Shown here one piece after another: positions 23,661 through 34,869 of a DNA stretch of 64,000 nucleotides. The notes beneath the pieces were generated by a model. That model saw only the letters and a program-made list of their open reading frames with translations. It was not told where the DNA came from and ran no database searches. Source of the DNA: Chaenocephalus aceratus (lineage: Eukaryota > Chordata > Actinopteri > Perciformes > Channichthyidae); NCBI GenBank assembly GCA_023974075.1, contig JAMFTG010000054.1, positions 377,501-441,500 of the forward strand, read 5' to 3'. Positions within the stretch are counted from its first letter, which is position 1. Each line of letters opens with the position of its first letter. A program made the position numbers and the translations under genes.

Positions 23661-24677
23661 ATATGCACAAAACCTATAGAACACACTTTGCTGTAAAGGA
23701 AATGTCCACCGTCCCCATGATATCAAGCCACCCAGGAATACTTCTCTTAAGTTACGGCCCACGTTAATTATTTCATAACACGTCTCATGTTCTCCTCCAT
23801 GTGATTAACTCGGTGTTAATTGGCTGGCAAGCGGAAAGGACCGTCTCCAACACTTCCTCTTGTCTCGGTATGCGAGCAAACCCGAGGTGATCTTGTGAAA
23901 TAATGATTCCTCCCACAGGAACGTTTGAGCGTCAGAAAATTCCTTTCCCGCAGTCTGGTCTTCATGAACCACAAATGTCTTTACTTCGTTATGTCAGTGA
24001 TCACCACACACTCCAGAAAGGTGTTCGCTTCTTTCGCTACCTGATATCAAATCAATGTAAATCGAGCTCGGCTTTCTCTCTGTGCTTCTCCATGGCGCAT
24101 ATTCCCAAATCGTATAGTCATAGCGTGAGCACACTTTGCACTTTGAGTGGTTTAAAAAAAACGGTATTAATTCTCAGAAATGATTTATGTAACCACGACA
24201 ACATGTTGAGATTCTCAGTCATATATACACAACGCTGGCCTTCTAAGCCTCAAACGTGGAACTGTAAAGAGATCTGGAAATACAATAGGATGTACGACGC
24301 CTTTCATCACTAAGGAAGTTGCTCAGTGTTGCATGAAGCCAAAATGACTCGACTGCAGTTTGATCTAATGCATCAATGCATCCGAATATCTTCTGAATAA
24401 ATAGAGCAAGCACACTAGCTTTTAATTTAGAGCCGCCTCCCAGCGCTCTGTCTCAGACTCATTTACAGAAACAGAAGAAGAAAATTATGTCATAAATCAG
24501 AGACGAGTGGATTTAAGTGGATTTACCTCCAAAAGCAAAATATCCACTGATTTACAGACGTCTGTTTCTGAATGATTCAGATTAGTAAAAGTTCACACAG
24601 TATTTCTCTGGTTCTTCCGGGCTTTGACTCAAATCATGCTACTTCCCGTTAATCTTTTGTATTTGTATTTATGTCCA
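23661..24677. other. Intron 2 DNA, no exon seen
   Basis: One 136-codon ORF (23903-24313) shows no domain and no splice sites. No repeat family recognised. Confidence 0.3.
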
Positions 24678-24770
24678 GGACCATGCCCCGCCTCTTAGCC
24701 TATCACGTACAATGTGTTGGAGCGCTAGCCAATAGAAGCGTGTGTGTTACGTCACTTTGACCCGTAGGAA
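24678..24770 (-). repeat. Orphan head of the 57-bp VNTR element
   Basis: Reads GCCCCGCCTCTTAGCCTATC, ACGTACAATGTGTTGGAGCG, CTAGCCAATAGAAGCG, GTGTTACGTCACTT: the reverse complement of the outer head before array 4 (36105-36180). No tandem units follow. Confidence 0.75.
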
Positions 24771-24794
24771 ACACAGGGTGAAATTCTTGCAACA

Positions 24795-24985
24795 ACAAAG
24801 TTAATAATTAATAATTCCTTACATTTATTATAGCGCTTTATCAATGACTCAAAGCGCTTTATATATACACACATTACACATATTTTTTTATACATGCAAT
24901 GGTCACTGTGGACAATACCCACAGGAGCAAGTTCAGGTGAAGTGTCTTGCCCAAGGACACACCGGCTAGTTAGAACATTTTCCTT
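24795..24985 (-). repeat. LINE/SINE 3' tail fragment
   Basis: Contains TTATTATAGCGCTTTATCAA, CTCAAAGCGCTTTATATAT and TCTTGCCCAAGGACACACCG, a 3' end found widely in fish genomes, here reversed relative to the gene. Confidence 0.55.
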
Positions 24986-25234
24986 GAATGGGTAAGATTA
25001 GGAAAAGTTCACACAGTTTCGGTAATCGATGGTTCTTCTGGGCTTTGACTCAAATCATGCTAGTTCCCGTTGATCATATGTTTTTGTATGTACGTCCGTA
25101 TTGAACAAGGACCACGCATCAAATTACATTAGTATCAAAAAGAGAAGAGACGATTTATGACAGATTTGAGCTGGTAATTTCCATCAGCAGTCTTTGGGCC
25201 GAAACACATCTGAACATCATCACAACCTAAAAAC

Positions 25235-25512
25235 ATACATTACATTACATTACATTGCATTACATTGCATTACATTACATTACATTGCATTACATTGCAT
25301 TACATTACATTACATTACTTACATTGCATTACATTACATTACTTACATTACATTACATTACTTACATTACATTGCATTACATTACATTACATTACATTAC
25401 TTACATTACATTACATTACATTACTTACATTGCATTACATTGCATTACATTACATTACTTACATTACTTACATTACATTGCATTACTTACATTACATTAC
25501 ATTACATTTAGC
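25235..25512. repeat. (TTACA)n-type microsatellite
   Basis: About 275 bp of ATTAC/ATTGC/CTTAC pentamer-based repeats. They are stop-free in several frames and give three false His/Tyr/Leu-rich ORFs. Confidence 0.95.
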
Positions 25513-25925
25513 TGACGCTTTTATCCAAAGCGACTTACAATAAGTGCGTTCATCCAACAAAATACAAACTTGAAGAAAGCAGAATCATATAAGTACTTCA
25601 GGTTTCATAGAGCCAAACATTTCAAGTGCTACTCAACTGGCTTTAGATAAGCCTGCCCTTTATTAGTATATAAGTGCTTTGTTAATAGTTCTTTGTTAAT
25701 AGTTCTATCGCTCGAAGTGGAGTCGAAAGAGATGAGTTTTTAGTCTGCGCCGGAAGGTGTGAAGCTTCCTGCCGTCCTGATGTCAATGGGGAGCTCATTC
25801 CACCATCTTGGAGCCAGGATAGCAAACCCACGTGTTTCTGCTGATGGGAACTTGGGTCCCCCTCGCAGTGCGGGTGCAGCGAGCCGTTTGGTTGATGCAC
25901 TTAGCTTTACAATTTAAGTACCAGC
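25505..25925 (-). repeat. SINE/LINE copy with TTTAGCTGACGC tail
   Basis: Reverse-oriented: its 3' tail reads ATTTAGCTGACGCTTTTATC, CAAAGCGACTTACAATAAG. It extends inward through AAACTTGAAGAAAGCAGAAT and GGTTTCATAGAGCCAAACAT to CACCATCTTGGAGCCAGGAT. A partial copy in the other orientation is at 31850-32056. The pentamer array starts exactly at its tail. Confidence 0.7.
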
Positions 25926-26039
25926 ACAATTTCTCAGTCGACTATATTATTACAGCTCACTTATTGGACGTGACTTGAGTCATTTCCAGATTTCGAGGGG
26001 ACAATGTAAAGTAAAACCTGGGGTCATGAATAAAAGGAG

Positions 26040-26095
26040 TATTACAACTAACATATTACAAAGCGTCTTTGAGTTGTGAAAAGCGCTATATAAAT
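26040..26095 (+). repeat. LINE-tail fragment
   Basis: TTGAGTTGTGAAAAGCGCTA followed by TATAAATAAAAAG resembles an L2-type 3' end. The neighbouring hAT has inserted in its A-rich tail. Confidence 0.5.
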
Positions 26096-26101
26096 AAAAA
26101 G

Positions 26102-26909
26102 TAGAGATGTCCCGATCCGATCACGTGATCGGGGATCGGAGCCGATCACGTGATTTAAAAAAAATCGGGGATCGGGAGAAAAAAATCGGGGATCGGGATT
26201 TTTTTTTTTTTATAAAATATTTTTTTTTTATTTAATGTTACAAAACAAAAATGACCATGTTCACGTCTTAAAGTCATCCTGAGGACTTAGTTTTGGTTTA
26301 AAATTACACAACATCATGTATGTGTTGCTTTCTTTGGGCTTGTTTTCAGACCTGGTTATTTCTCTCAAATCTGGCAACAGAGTGGGCGCAGTGTCTGATA
26401 GTAGCAGCAAGCTAACGAGAGGCTACGTTCAGCTGGTGACTCGGGAGTCGGGACAGAGAAAATGTCAGGAGTTTGGAAGTATTATAAAATTGAAAGCGAA
26501 GGCAGTGTAACAGCCAGATGCAATGTTTGGAAGGCAGAGGTTCCGCGTGGTGGAAAGAACAGAGCTACGTTCAACACGACCAATCTAATACGCTACCTGA
26601 GAAATAAACACCAACAACAACACGGCGAGTACACAGCGGCCACTCGGGGAACGGCACTGAAACAACCAACACTTTCAGAGACTTTTAAAAGGAAAGAGAA
26701 ACTGCCCCAGAACAGTGAAAAGGCCAAAAAAATAACAGCCAAGATAGCTGAATTCATCGCGTTGGATGACCAGCCGTTATCTGTTACCTTTTTTTTCTCT
26801 TAATGCATTGCATAAAGATCGGATCGGGAAAAATCGGTATCGGCAGATTGTCAAAATCAAATGATCGGAATCGGATCGGGAGCAAAAAAAGGAGATCGGG
26901 ACATCCCTA
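26102..26909 (+). mobile_element. Short hAT element with BED remnant
   Basis: Termini are TAGAGATGTCCCGATC at 26102 and GATCGGGACATCCCTA ending at 26909 (15 of 16 match). Flanks ATAAAAAG and ATAAAATG agree at 7 of 8 positions, fitting an aged 8-bp hAT duplication. Subterminal regions are filled with GATCGG motifs on both sides, possibly transposase-binding sites. Inside is the N-terminal exon of the transposase and nothing of its catalytic part, so the element is an internal-deletion derivative. Confidence 0.88.
26462..26803 (+). pseudogene. hAT transposase BED finger with lost zinc ligands
   Basis: The 113-codon frame from ATG 26462 begins MSGVWKYYKIE and continues TARCNVWKAEVPRGGKNRA, NTTNLIRYLRNKHQQQH. 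This is a BED finger of the hAT/ZBED type, followed by the KQPTLSETFKRKEK and AKIAEFIALDDQPLS segments found in related transposases. Where BED fingers have C-x2-C this copy has CNVW, and where H-x4-H is expected it has Y-x4-H, so two of four ligands are gone. It then runs into FFFS and stops. A remnant rather than a working DNA-binding protein. Confidence 0.85.
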
Positions 26910-27433
26910 ATAAAATGTAATATTATTATTATTATTATATTATGATTCCCTGATGAGAAAAATGTATTTAAATTGGAAGTCAGCTAAAGCACACAAAAGG
27001 ATTTCTGATGATTATATTTCATTGTGTAGTGATAAAGATTACAGCCAGGCTAAAATCCTCACTTCTTTCCGCTCAGTGTTCGAGGTAGTTTGTGTTTCGG
27101 TTCCCCGTGATGTAACTTCCCGTGTGACGCCTGTGGAGCACAATGGCAGCCAAAGGCAGCTAGTTGCATCTGTTGCTCTCTTAATCCTCTGTCGCGTCAC
27201 AGCCGCTGAATCCTCTCGCTCTGAGCAGAGATTTCTCAGAAAGATCTGTGTTTCTGACGTGGTTCTCTGACCCGCGTTGGTCTGTTCCTCTTATTGTTCC
27301 GCCTGGTTCAGGTGGTATCACGGAGGAGACGGACCACCGCGTGTGTTCGCTGTCTTCACCTTGCTGTGGCAGTTTGGCGTCGCTGCTAATCTCTCCTTTA
27401 GTGCAGGAAGTAGGTCATGTGGGACAGTCTGCC

Positions 27434-27473
27434 TCGCGCGCGCGCGCACACACACACACACACGCACACACGC

Positions 27474-27505
<32 letters not shown>

Positions 27506-27510
27506 GGACG

Positions 27511-27583
<73 letters not shown>
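27434..27583. repeat. (CG)n/(CA)n compound microsatellite
   Basis: A run of CGCGCGCG leads into about 140 bp of CA with CACG interruptions: a strongly alternating purine-pyrimidine tract. All long ORFs here are artefacts. Confidence 0.97.
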
Positions 27584-27585
<2 letters not shown>

Positions 27586-27859
27586 AGAGAGCAGGTCAAA
27601 ACTCCCCGGAGAAGATAACCTAATATACTGCATGCATATTCATATTGTGCTATAATTGCATTTTAATTCATATCAAGCGTTCTCATTACCTCACCGTGCA
27701 TCTGCAAGCTGCTGCTCACTTAGGGGTTTGCATAAATAAAGGCTTTTAGATATGTGTGGAGTAAATTGAAGAGCAAGGGGTTTGATTGAAAAAGGACTTA
27801 CACATTTGAGATGAATCAGAAAATAGTTATTTGGAAAGTTTTCTGAATATACTGTGTTT

Positions 27860-28090
27860 AATCAGAATCAGAATACTTCATTTATTCCCAGGGGAAGTTG
27901 GATTGCATAACAAGAAATACAAAATAAAATAAATAAAATAAATTTAATAAAATAAATAAATTAAATAAATAAATAAATTCAATTAAATAAATTAAACAAA
28001 ATTAAGTTAAATTAAATTAAAAAAGTACAATATAATAAAAGAATATTAAACAAAATATTAAAAAAATATAATTAAATTTATATTAATTAA
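27860..28090 (-). repeat. LINE tail and A-rich tract
   Basis: AATCAGAATCAGAATACTTC followed by ATTTATTCCCAGGGGAAGTT is a reversed LINE 3' end common in fish, followed by a long AAATAAAT-type tract. Confidence 0.5.
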
Positions 28091-28624
28091 AGTCAAATAG
28101 TATAAAACGCTAATTGTATTATTATTGCTCGAAGTGTGGTGTAAAACATTAATAATGCCACAGCTGAATCCTTTACCAGCCAACAGGTGTGCTCATTATT
28201 GCACAATATTATAATAGTCCACCTAAATTCCAGTGTTTTCTTGACGGCGGTGTCAAACTTTTGGAAACAGCGTCCCGTGTTTCTTTGGTGAGAGTGAGTG
28301 ACGACTGAGCCGGCTGTAATCCTCTGATCTGCAGGAGGCAGTAAGATGCGGTTGTTCTCATGCCGACACCAACTCTCGCCTGCTAGCCTGATCTCAGCAG
28401 GGAAACTCGTTTTCACCGGAGCAGATTGTATTCCTTTTGTTGCTTGGCATCGAGGAGGCAGCTGTGTGTAATGCTGAGGAGATTCCACCAGTGGCTCATT
28501 GTGGCCCCCTTCAGGACCACATGTATGTTCCTGCTTTCTTTGTTGTTGTTTGTTCATGGGGTTTTTTGGGGGTAAAGATTGAGTTGCATCAGAGGCAGAA
28601 GAGAAGTCTTAAAGGGGAGACACT

Positions 28625-28925
28625 ACGGGTGAATAGGGTACACATATGTAACTAATATATATCAATATCAAACTTCCCCGGTTGATTTCTGACATTAAGA
28701 CAATAGTTTTTTGTATTACAAGTTTTCCGAAATGATGTGTAGGTAATAACTTGTTAAATATGTGCTAATTTGCATTCCTTTGCAGAACAGGAATGCACAA
28801 AGCTATGTTCTTGTTTCATTCTGTTGACATATATTAGAGCCACAGGTTTTTGCAGAGGGGATTTTGGGTATCTCTTCATATCACCCCTTAACAAATAGAT
28901 TGTGTGCATGTTTTTAGTAGACAGT
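28625..28925 (+). repeat. GTGAATAGGGT repeat family copy 3
   Basis: Begins GGTGAATAGGGTACACATAT and continues TGTATTACAAGTTTTCCGAA, TGTTCTTGTTTCATTCTGTT, TTTTGGGTATCTCTTCATAT. Same family as 20755-21430. A short additional copy lies at about 29515-29600 (GGTGAATAGGGTAAACATTT). Confidence 0.65.
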
Positions 28926-29675
28926 GTTAAATTAGTGTGTGAAGGGTGTTTGAAAGCTGGCGTCTGGACAGAGCTTTAGACTTGGTGTGTAAATGCTACT
29001 GAATCGGAGTTTTCTACGTTGGCCGACAGGTGCAAGCGCATTACCACGGGCCAATTATATTCATTCAGAGTTTCAAAAACGATGCAAATATAAAAACACA
29101 AATATGCCAAAACGCATGCAAAGCGAGAAACATCATCACCGACTTGACGACACATGAGCCTGCATTGACGAAACGCTGCAATACAAATCAGATGGATACT
29201 ACAACATACTAAAACATCTTTATTGTCCAACGTTATAGTCCTGAACGTCAGCAAGCGCTCCGGTCCCAGCTGTCACTTTTTAGTGTCCCCTGGTTTCCGT
29301 TGTGTTTGGAGCTTCTTGCAGCGTTTTGTTTATGCATTGCTTTTAGTGAACGCTGAGCAGTTTCATCAAGTTCTTCATTCGCATGTGTTTTGGCACATTT
29401 GTGTTTTTATATTTGCATTGTTTTTAAAAGCTGCAGCACGTTTCTCGGAAATGTCTTGGTCACCGTATATTTTTCTGTTGAGAGACGAGGAGCCTTTAGA
29501 GATTGTAAAACTAAAGGTGAATAGGGTAAACATTTTATCTTATCGATTTTTTCAATATTACAAGTTTTCTGAATGTTGTGTTTAAATGTACAAATATCTA
29601 CATCTACAGGCACAACATATCAAAGTTAGTAAATTAAGCACCTAAATGTGAATTTTGGATGTTGTCTAAGTCTAA

Positions 29676-30348
29676 GGCCCCGTCCACACGGAAACGAAAA
29701 TGAAAACGAACCGATGTCGATATCAAAAAAAGTCTTCCGCCCACACAGAATCGGCTCAAGAAACGTGTCCGTCCACACGAGACCGCTCGACCCGCTGAAG
29801 ACGCTGTAGTACACATGCCGGGCCTGTAAGTGGTGCTGTACTTCCGCCTCAAAATACACCAAAAGCAGCGAAGAAGACCCCCCGAGCATGGTTGCCATGG
29901 TTGCCTTGGTTGCCCTTCTGTTTATTCTCCGTGGTGGATTTAGAAACATGTAGTTCATGTAGTTCTCCATGTCCACTTGTTGCTGATGGTTGTGGTAGAG
30001 GAGCTGTAGATTTTGCACTAACATCTGTAGTATGGTCAGTAGCGTCTGGAGCACGAAAGCAACCCTGTGATCCGCCATTGTTGTTGTTGTTGTTGGCATC
30101 AGCAATGACGCGGGGGTGAGCAGGAGAGGTGGGGAGAGGCGGGGCTATGGCATCATCGTTATCAGGAAATTATCGTTTAGGGCGTAAACACGGAGCCGTT
30201 TGGCCCCCAGAGCGTTCCGTCCGCAGATCTACCCACCTTGGGAGCCGTTATCACAGGGCTATCGGATCGGGCTCCGTGTGGACGAACCGTCTATACGATA
30301 GAGAACGTTAGGGGATACAACCCGTTTCGGCTCCGTGTGGAAGGGGCC
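29676..30348 (-). mobile_element. PIF/Harbinger-like element, second copy
   Basis: Termini are GGCCCCGTCCACACGGAAAC at 29676 and TCCGTGTGGAAGGGGCC ending at 30348, flanked by TAA on both sides (29673-29675, 30349-30351). A minus-strand frame begins after a TGTTG repeat and reads MADHRVAFVLQTLLTILQML, then INRRATKATMATMLGG: homologous to the short frame of the element at 13639-14792. Both copies keep only this N-terminal fragment. Confidence 0.88.
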
Positions 30349-30351
30349 TAA

Positions 30352-31304
30352 AAGAAGACATGTTTTGGATGCCAAATAGCCCACGACAAGGCCTCACTTT
30401 TGGTTGCATTTCTTAAATCCAGATGCTATTTCCTCTTCTGAAAATGTGCTTTAGTACCCGTCGTGCTATTTAGAGAGAACACATCAGTCCCTGGATTTCC
30501 GTTTGATGAGACAATGTTTTCTGATGTTGGCGCTGGCACTGATGCAAGAAATATCATTCCAGTCAGGAGGGCAGTGCATACAAATGGAAATGAAAATGAC
30601 AGAATTAAGTAACTGCTGGCTGCTGTTGCAACAACTATCTGCAGGAGGGTGTTCAAACTGAAGCGTTTTCATATCCATTTGTGTCTCCTTTTCATATAAT
30701 TTCTGTGCAAGACTTCACATTAGCCTCCTGAACCTTCCCATGCATATAATCGCTCTAACCATTTGTGCATGTGCCCCCCCCCCCCCATCAAAGACTCTTT
30801 CTAATTGTCTTCGGTGTGAGTCAGAGATAAGAAACATCATCATTCAGTTATTGTAATACGTCTCTCCGGCGTGTCTGTGGCCTTTTCACCGCGCTTCTTC
30901 CCTCGCTCTTTGTGTGTCTGATGATCTTGACAGACAGCTCTCTCCGGGTGTTTCAGTGTAATTGCCTCCTCACTCCCCCCCCCCCTGTCTCCCCTGGGAT
31001 CAGTGTGCAGCCTACAGGGAGAAGAAGATGTCAATAATCCATCCTGCCCCCCACCCCCTGCTGACATGTCATATATTTCCTAGGATGGTGCATGGATAAT
31101 GAATCCCTGCCTCACACTGAATCAGCTGGAGAGTTACTGCCAGTCCTGGGGGGGGGGGGGGGATAAACATAAGAAGTTAAAACAAGAATATGGAATACAA
31201 TTGTAAAATGAAACTATATAATTCGCATCATTGAAGAATGCATCATCAACAGGTGGAGTTATAATGAGGTATAATGACAGCCAATCAGACGTCTCTATCC
31301 GCTC
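30352..31304. other. Intron 2 DNA, no exon seen
   Basis: Contains C or G runs near 30775, 30978 and 31149. ORFs of 60-76 codons have no domain or splice support. Confidence 0.3.
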
Positions 31305-31359
31305 TAAAGCTCCTTCCACACCAAACTGACACCAAAGAACACCAAACGGACCGTCGCCT

Positions 31360-31424
31360 CGCGTCGCCTCGCGTCGCCTCGCGTCGCCTCGCGTCGCCTC
31401 GCGTCGCCTCGCGCCGCGTCGCCT
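31360..31424. repeat. 10-bp GCGTCGCCTC repeat
   Basis: About six copies of a CpG-rich 10-bp unit. It gives false Arg/Ala/Ser-rich ORFs. Confidence 0.9.
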
Positions 31425-31849
31425 CGCGTCTCAGCGTGGCGCAAGAAGCACGTACGAACTGCGCATGCGTGAGTGGCAATAACTCTCCTTACCAGCAGGC
31501 GGCGGTAGTGTGTATTCGTCTTTCAAAAGAGGCAACAACCGGAAGACAGACTGCGTGATACAAACAAACAACAAATAGCACGTGCGTTCCATTTTCACTC
31601 TACAACGAGAAGCTCACGGGGCTTTCCCGAACCTGAGTCGAGAGCTGGAGGTCAATGAAACCTCCCTTCTTAATCGTTTGTTTGGGTCTCTCACTTCCGT
31701 TTCGCTTCTCATGCACTGATTCGCTAAGCTGAACAGCCAATCAGAGTGATTTCTTTGGCCGACAGCCTCCCGATTCAACATGTCGAATCGGCGGCGGAAG
31801 GTGTCGGCCCGGCCGAAAAGACACGGTGCAGGACACCCTTGAAATGTAG

Positions 31850-32056
31850 CACTTGAAATGTTTGGCTCTATGAAACCTGATGTACTTTATGATTCTGTTT
31901 TCTTCAAGTTTCTATCTTCCTGGTCGAACGCACTTATTTAAGTCGCTTTGGATAAAAGCGTCAGCTAAATGTAATGTAACTTAATGTAATGTAACTTAAT
32001 GTAATGTAATGTAACTTAATGTAATGTAATGTAACTTAATGTAACTTAATGTAATG
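31850..32056 (+). repeat. SINE/LINE tail with expanded GTAATGTAACTTA tract
   Basis: Reads GGCTCTATGAAACCTGATG, CTTCAAGTTTCTATCTTCC, AAGTCGCTTTGGATAAAAGC, GTCAGCTAAATGTAATG, then an expanded TAATG/TAACT tract. It matches the inverted copy at 25505-25925. Confidence 0.7.
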
Positions 32057-32156
32057 TACACACCAACACACACCAATCTGAGTAGGGCGACAAGACGCTC
32101 ATCGACGGCCCGACATCTATCGATGCTGAAAATCGGCTTGGTGTGTACGGACCTTA

Positions 32157-32940
32157 AAGCCTCGGACAGTCTCCTAATGATCCGGAGGGTCAAACTCCTC
32201 CGGAGGAAACGCTGCCTCTGGGAATCTCAAAGCAAGGAGAAGGAAAACTCAACATGATCTGAAACGATTAGCGAGTCAATTAGTGGATCAACAGAAATCA
32301 GGTCTGCAACGCTGTAATATAATCATTTGGTTTTTTAGACGTTTTATTACGCTTCAATTCAGCAAATATTCAGTGTGATGTTTCTTTACTGAGTCGTGGA
32401 ATCAACAAGCATAGGAACATTACATATAAATAAAAAATTAAAGCAGTAAAATATGTCAAGAAACCTACATATAGAATACAATATATTTAAAAAACAACTT
32501 TAACAAAATATATTATTATTATAAGGACGCTTTGTGGTGGAAAATTACAAAATAAATGTTTTTCCAAAAATTGTGTACAAAATATCTTATTTACATTATA
32601 ATCTGTTTTGAGGGAAATTGCAATAAAAAACCTGAAAAACTTTTAAAATATGAACAAAAACTGAAATATAGAAAAGAAAAAACGATGATAAAAATCCTTT
32701 AAAATCTTTCCAATATGTATGAATTTGAATTGAAGCTGAATGTAAGGAAATTAAATGAAAATATGAACAAATACTATAAATGATGTACATTAAATAAAAT
32801 ACAAAATGTAAGAAACATCTTAAATACTTTTTCAAAATATGATTAATAAGAAGAATATGCAATGTACAGAAACAAAGGTTTACTGAGTGCATTTTAATGG
32901 AACATTTTAGTAATCTGTACTTGCAGCCATACAGTATTAT
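32157..32940. other. AT-rich intron 2 DNA
   Basis: No exon. Mostly A/T with an unsupported 98-codon minus-strand ORF (32596-32892) rich in Phe/Tyr/Leu, as expected of AT-rich DNA. Confidence 0.35.

Positions 32941-32942
<2 letters not shown>

Positions 32943-33014
<72 letters not shown>
32943..33014. repeat. (GT)n microsatellite, left border of LINE fragment
   Basis: 72 bp of pure GT leading directly into the LINE reading frame. Confidence 0.98.
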
Positions 33015-33015
<1 letters not shown>

Positions 33016-33640
33016 GGCGTATGGTCTTTCAAAACAAGAACCTCCATCTCCGCACGAAGGTCTGTGTCTACCAAGCCATCTGCATCACTACCCTCCTTCA
33101 CAGCTGCGAAGCCTGGGTAACTTACAGCCGCCACATCAGGGCCCTAGAGCAGTTCCACATACGCTGCCTTCAGCGCATCCTGGGAATCACCTGGCGTGTG
33201 CCCCACTCTGAAGTACTCTTGAAGACCAACTGCAAGAGTATTGAGGCCACAATGACTCAGCACCAGCTACGATGGCTGGCCCATGTAGTAAAGATGCCCT
33301 CAAACCGCCCGCCTCGCAGAGCGCTATATGGCCAGCGTCACCATGGTCGACGCTCTGCTGGAGGGCAGAAGAAGCGCTATAAAGACCAGCTGAAGACTGC
33401 GTTAAAGAAATGTAAGATCAGACCTGAGGCCCTGGAGGACGCTGCTGCTGACCGGAACACCTGGCGCCAGCTGTGCCGGGATGGGACCCAAATGCTGGAG
33501 GAGGAAAGGACAGCCAGGAGACAGGAGAGGAGACTCAGGAGGAACACGCCTACAGTTGCCGTTGCTACTGCCACCACATACACTTGTCCTACCTGCAATA
33601 GGATCTGTGGGTCCAGGATAGGGCTAGATAGATAGCAGCA
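33015..33640 (+). pseudogene. Non-LTR retrotransposon ORF2 C-terminal fragment
   Basis: About 207 codons are open from the GT repeat to a stop at 33635. Segments: LRTKVCVYQAICITTLLHS, EAWVTYSRHIRALEQFHIRC, LQRILGITWRVPHSEVLL, QLRWLAHVVKMPSNRPPRR, ALYGQRHHGRRSAGGQKKRY. The end is CPTCNRICGSRIGLDR, a Cys-type zinc-finger remnant. This is the part after the reverse-transcriptase fingers and palm of many animal LINEs. The frame is uninterrupted, suggesting a fairly recent, 5'-truncated insertion. Both ends meet GT repeats. It is in sense within MAGI intron 2, with no splice sites linking it. Confidence 0.85.
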
Positions 33641-33641
33641 A

Positions 33642-33645
<4 letters not shown>

Positions 33646-33705
<60 letters not shown>
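33646..33705. repeat. (GT)n microsatellite, right border of LINE fragment
   Basis: 60 bp of GT directly after the LINE 3' end (GATAGATAGCAGCAAGCAA). Confidence 0.98.
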
Positions 33706-33707
<2 letters not shown>

Positions 33708-33797
33708 CTAAATCTAAATCCATGGAGCTTTTTCCACCTTTGTTTTTAGAGAAGAGGTCGGTCTGATGGAGCTTCTGCTCTCTAATGTCTGTGTGTC

Positions 33798-33900
<103 letters not shown>

Positions 33901-34489
33901 GTGTCCCTGTGTCTGGGGGGGGGCAGCTCCCAGCACGGCGGTGCATTAATCACGGGTTTTATGGGGGATCTGGGTGTGACTCCCTCCTGCAGAAGGACGG
34001 CGATTCGTCCTCAGTTTGGGCTCATGTGAGATTTTGTCTCGGGAAAGGAATTATTGTCTCAAGGTCGAAACGGACGGCTCGCAGTTCAATCTGCAAATTA
34101 GAATGAGAATATAACACAATGTGAACACAGACACACACTGGTGATTGAGGTTAAAGATTGTATTGCTGTGCGAAATTATAGAAGACAGCCAAGCGTGTCT
34201 GAAGACGGAGAGTCTCACAGCTCTTCTGAAGGACATCAAACAGAAAGGGGCCGTATCTGTACCCTCAGAGGGCTGATTTTGACTACTGTGTGTAAGGTTG
34301 CCACCATTGGATATAGAGAGCACAAGATGGACATTATTACCTCTTCTGTGGAATATTACTTTTCAAATGAATAAGCAATCTGTCCAATCTTAATGATTCA
34401 GAGTCCCCTAAATCTGCCAAATCGACCCGAAATGAATCAAAATCAGCCGGTCGAGAGTACAGAGATGGCCACGTCCTGGTTAGAACTGC

Positions 34490-34795
34490 CATCCTGTGAG
34501 GGTACTCAAACTTTTTTATTAACGGTCCACTTGTGAATTGTATACAAGTTCACTGGTCCGGATCAAAACAGGGACTTTACTGGCATTGTTAATTTCAGTT
34601 TAACGAAACTGAAATTAAGAAGCAGTTTCGTACGATGCCCCTTGAGGGGGTTTCCCGACGTGTCGTTGCAGTAAATTAAAGGGTGTTTCGTGTGGTCGTT
34701 GCTGTGGACCTTCTTAATCTACCTTCTTTGGGGGCCCCTTCTGGTCCAAGCACTTGCCTGCTTTGCCTGTCGGCGCAAGGCAGGCAGGCAGTCTG

Positions 34796-34869
<74 letters not shown>

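Larger units (their letters stand above)
31305..32156. mobile_element. Possible disrupted TIR element (TCC..ACACACCAA family)
   Basis: The left edge near 31310 reads CTCCTTCCACACCAAACTG; the right edge near 32136-32153 reads CTTGGTGTGTACGGACC. They pair imperfectly, in the style of Harbinger-like MITEs. Between them are a 10-bp GCGTCGCCTC repeat (about 31360-31424), GC-rich DNA and an inserted SINE/LINE tail (31850-32056). Boundaries are uncertain. Confidence 0.4.

Noticed and set aside
23903..24313. 136-codon ORF in intron 2 as an exon
   Set aside because: No recognisable domain, no matching splice phases, not part of the MAGI domain order.
25194..25543. His/Tyr/Leu-rich ORFs
   Set aside because: Translations of an ATTAC-type simple repeat in three frames.
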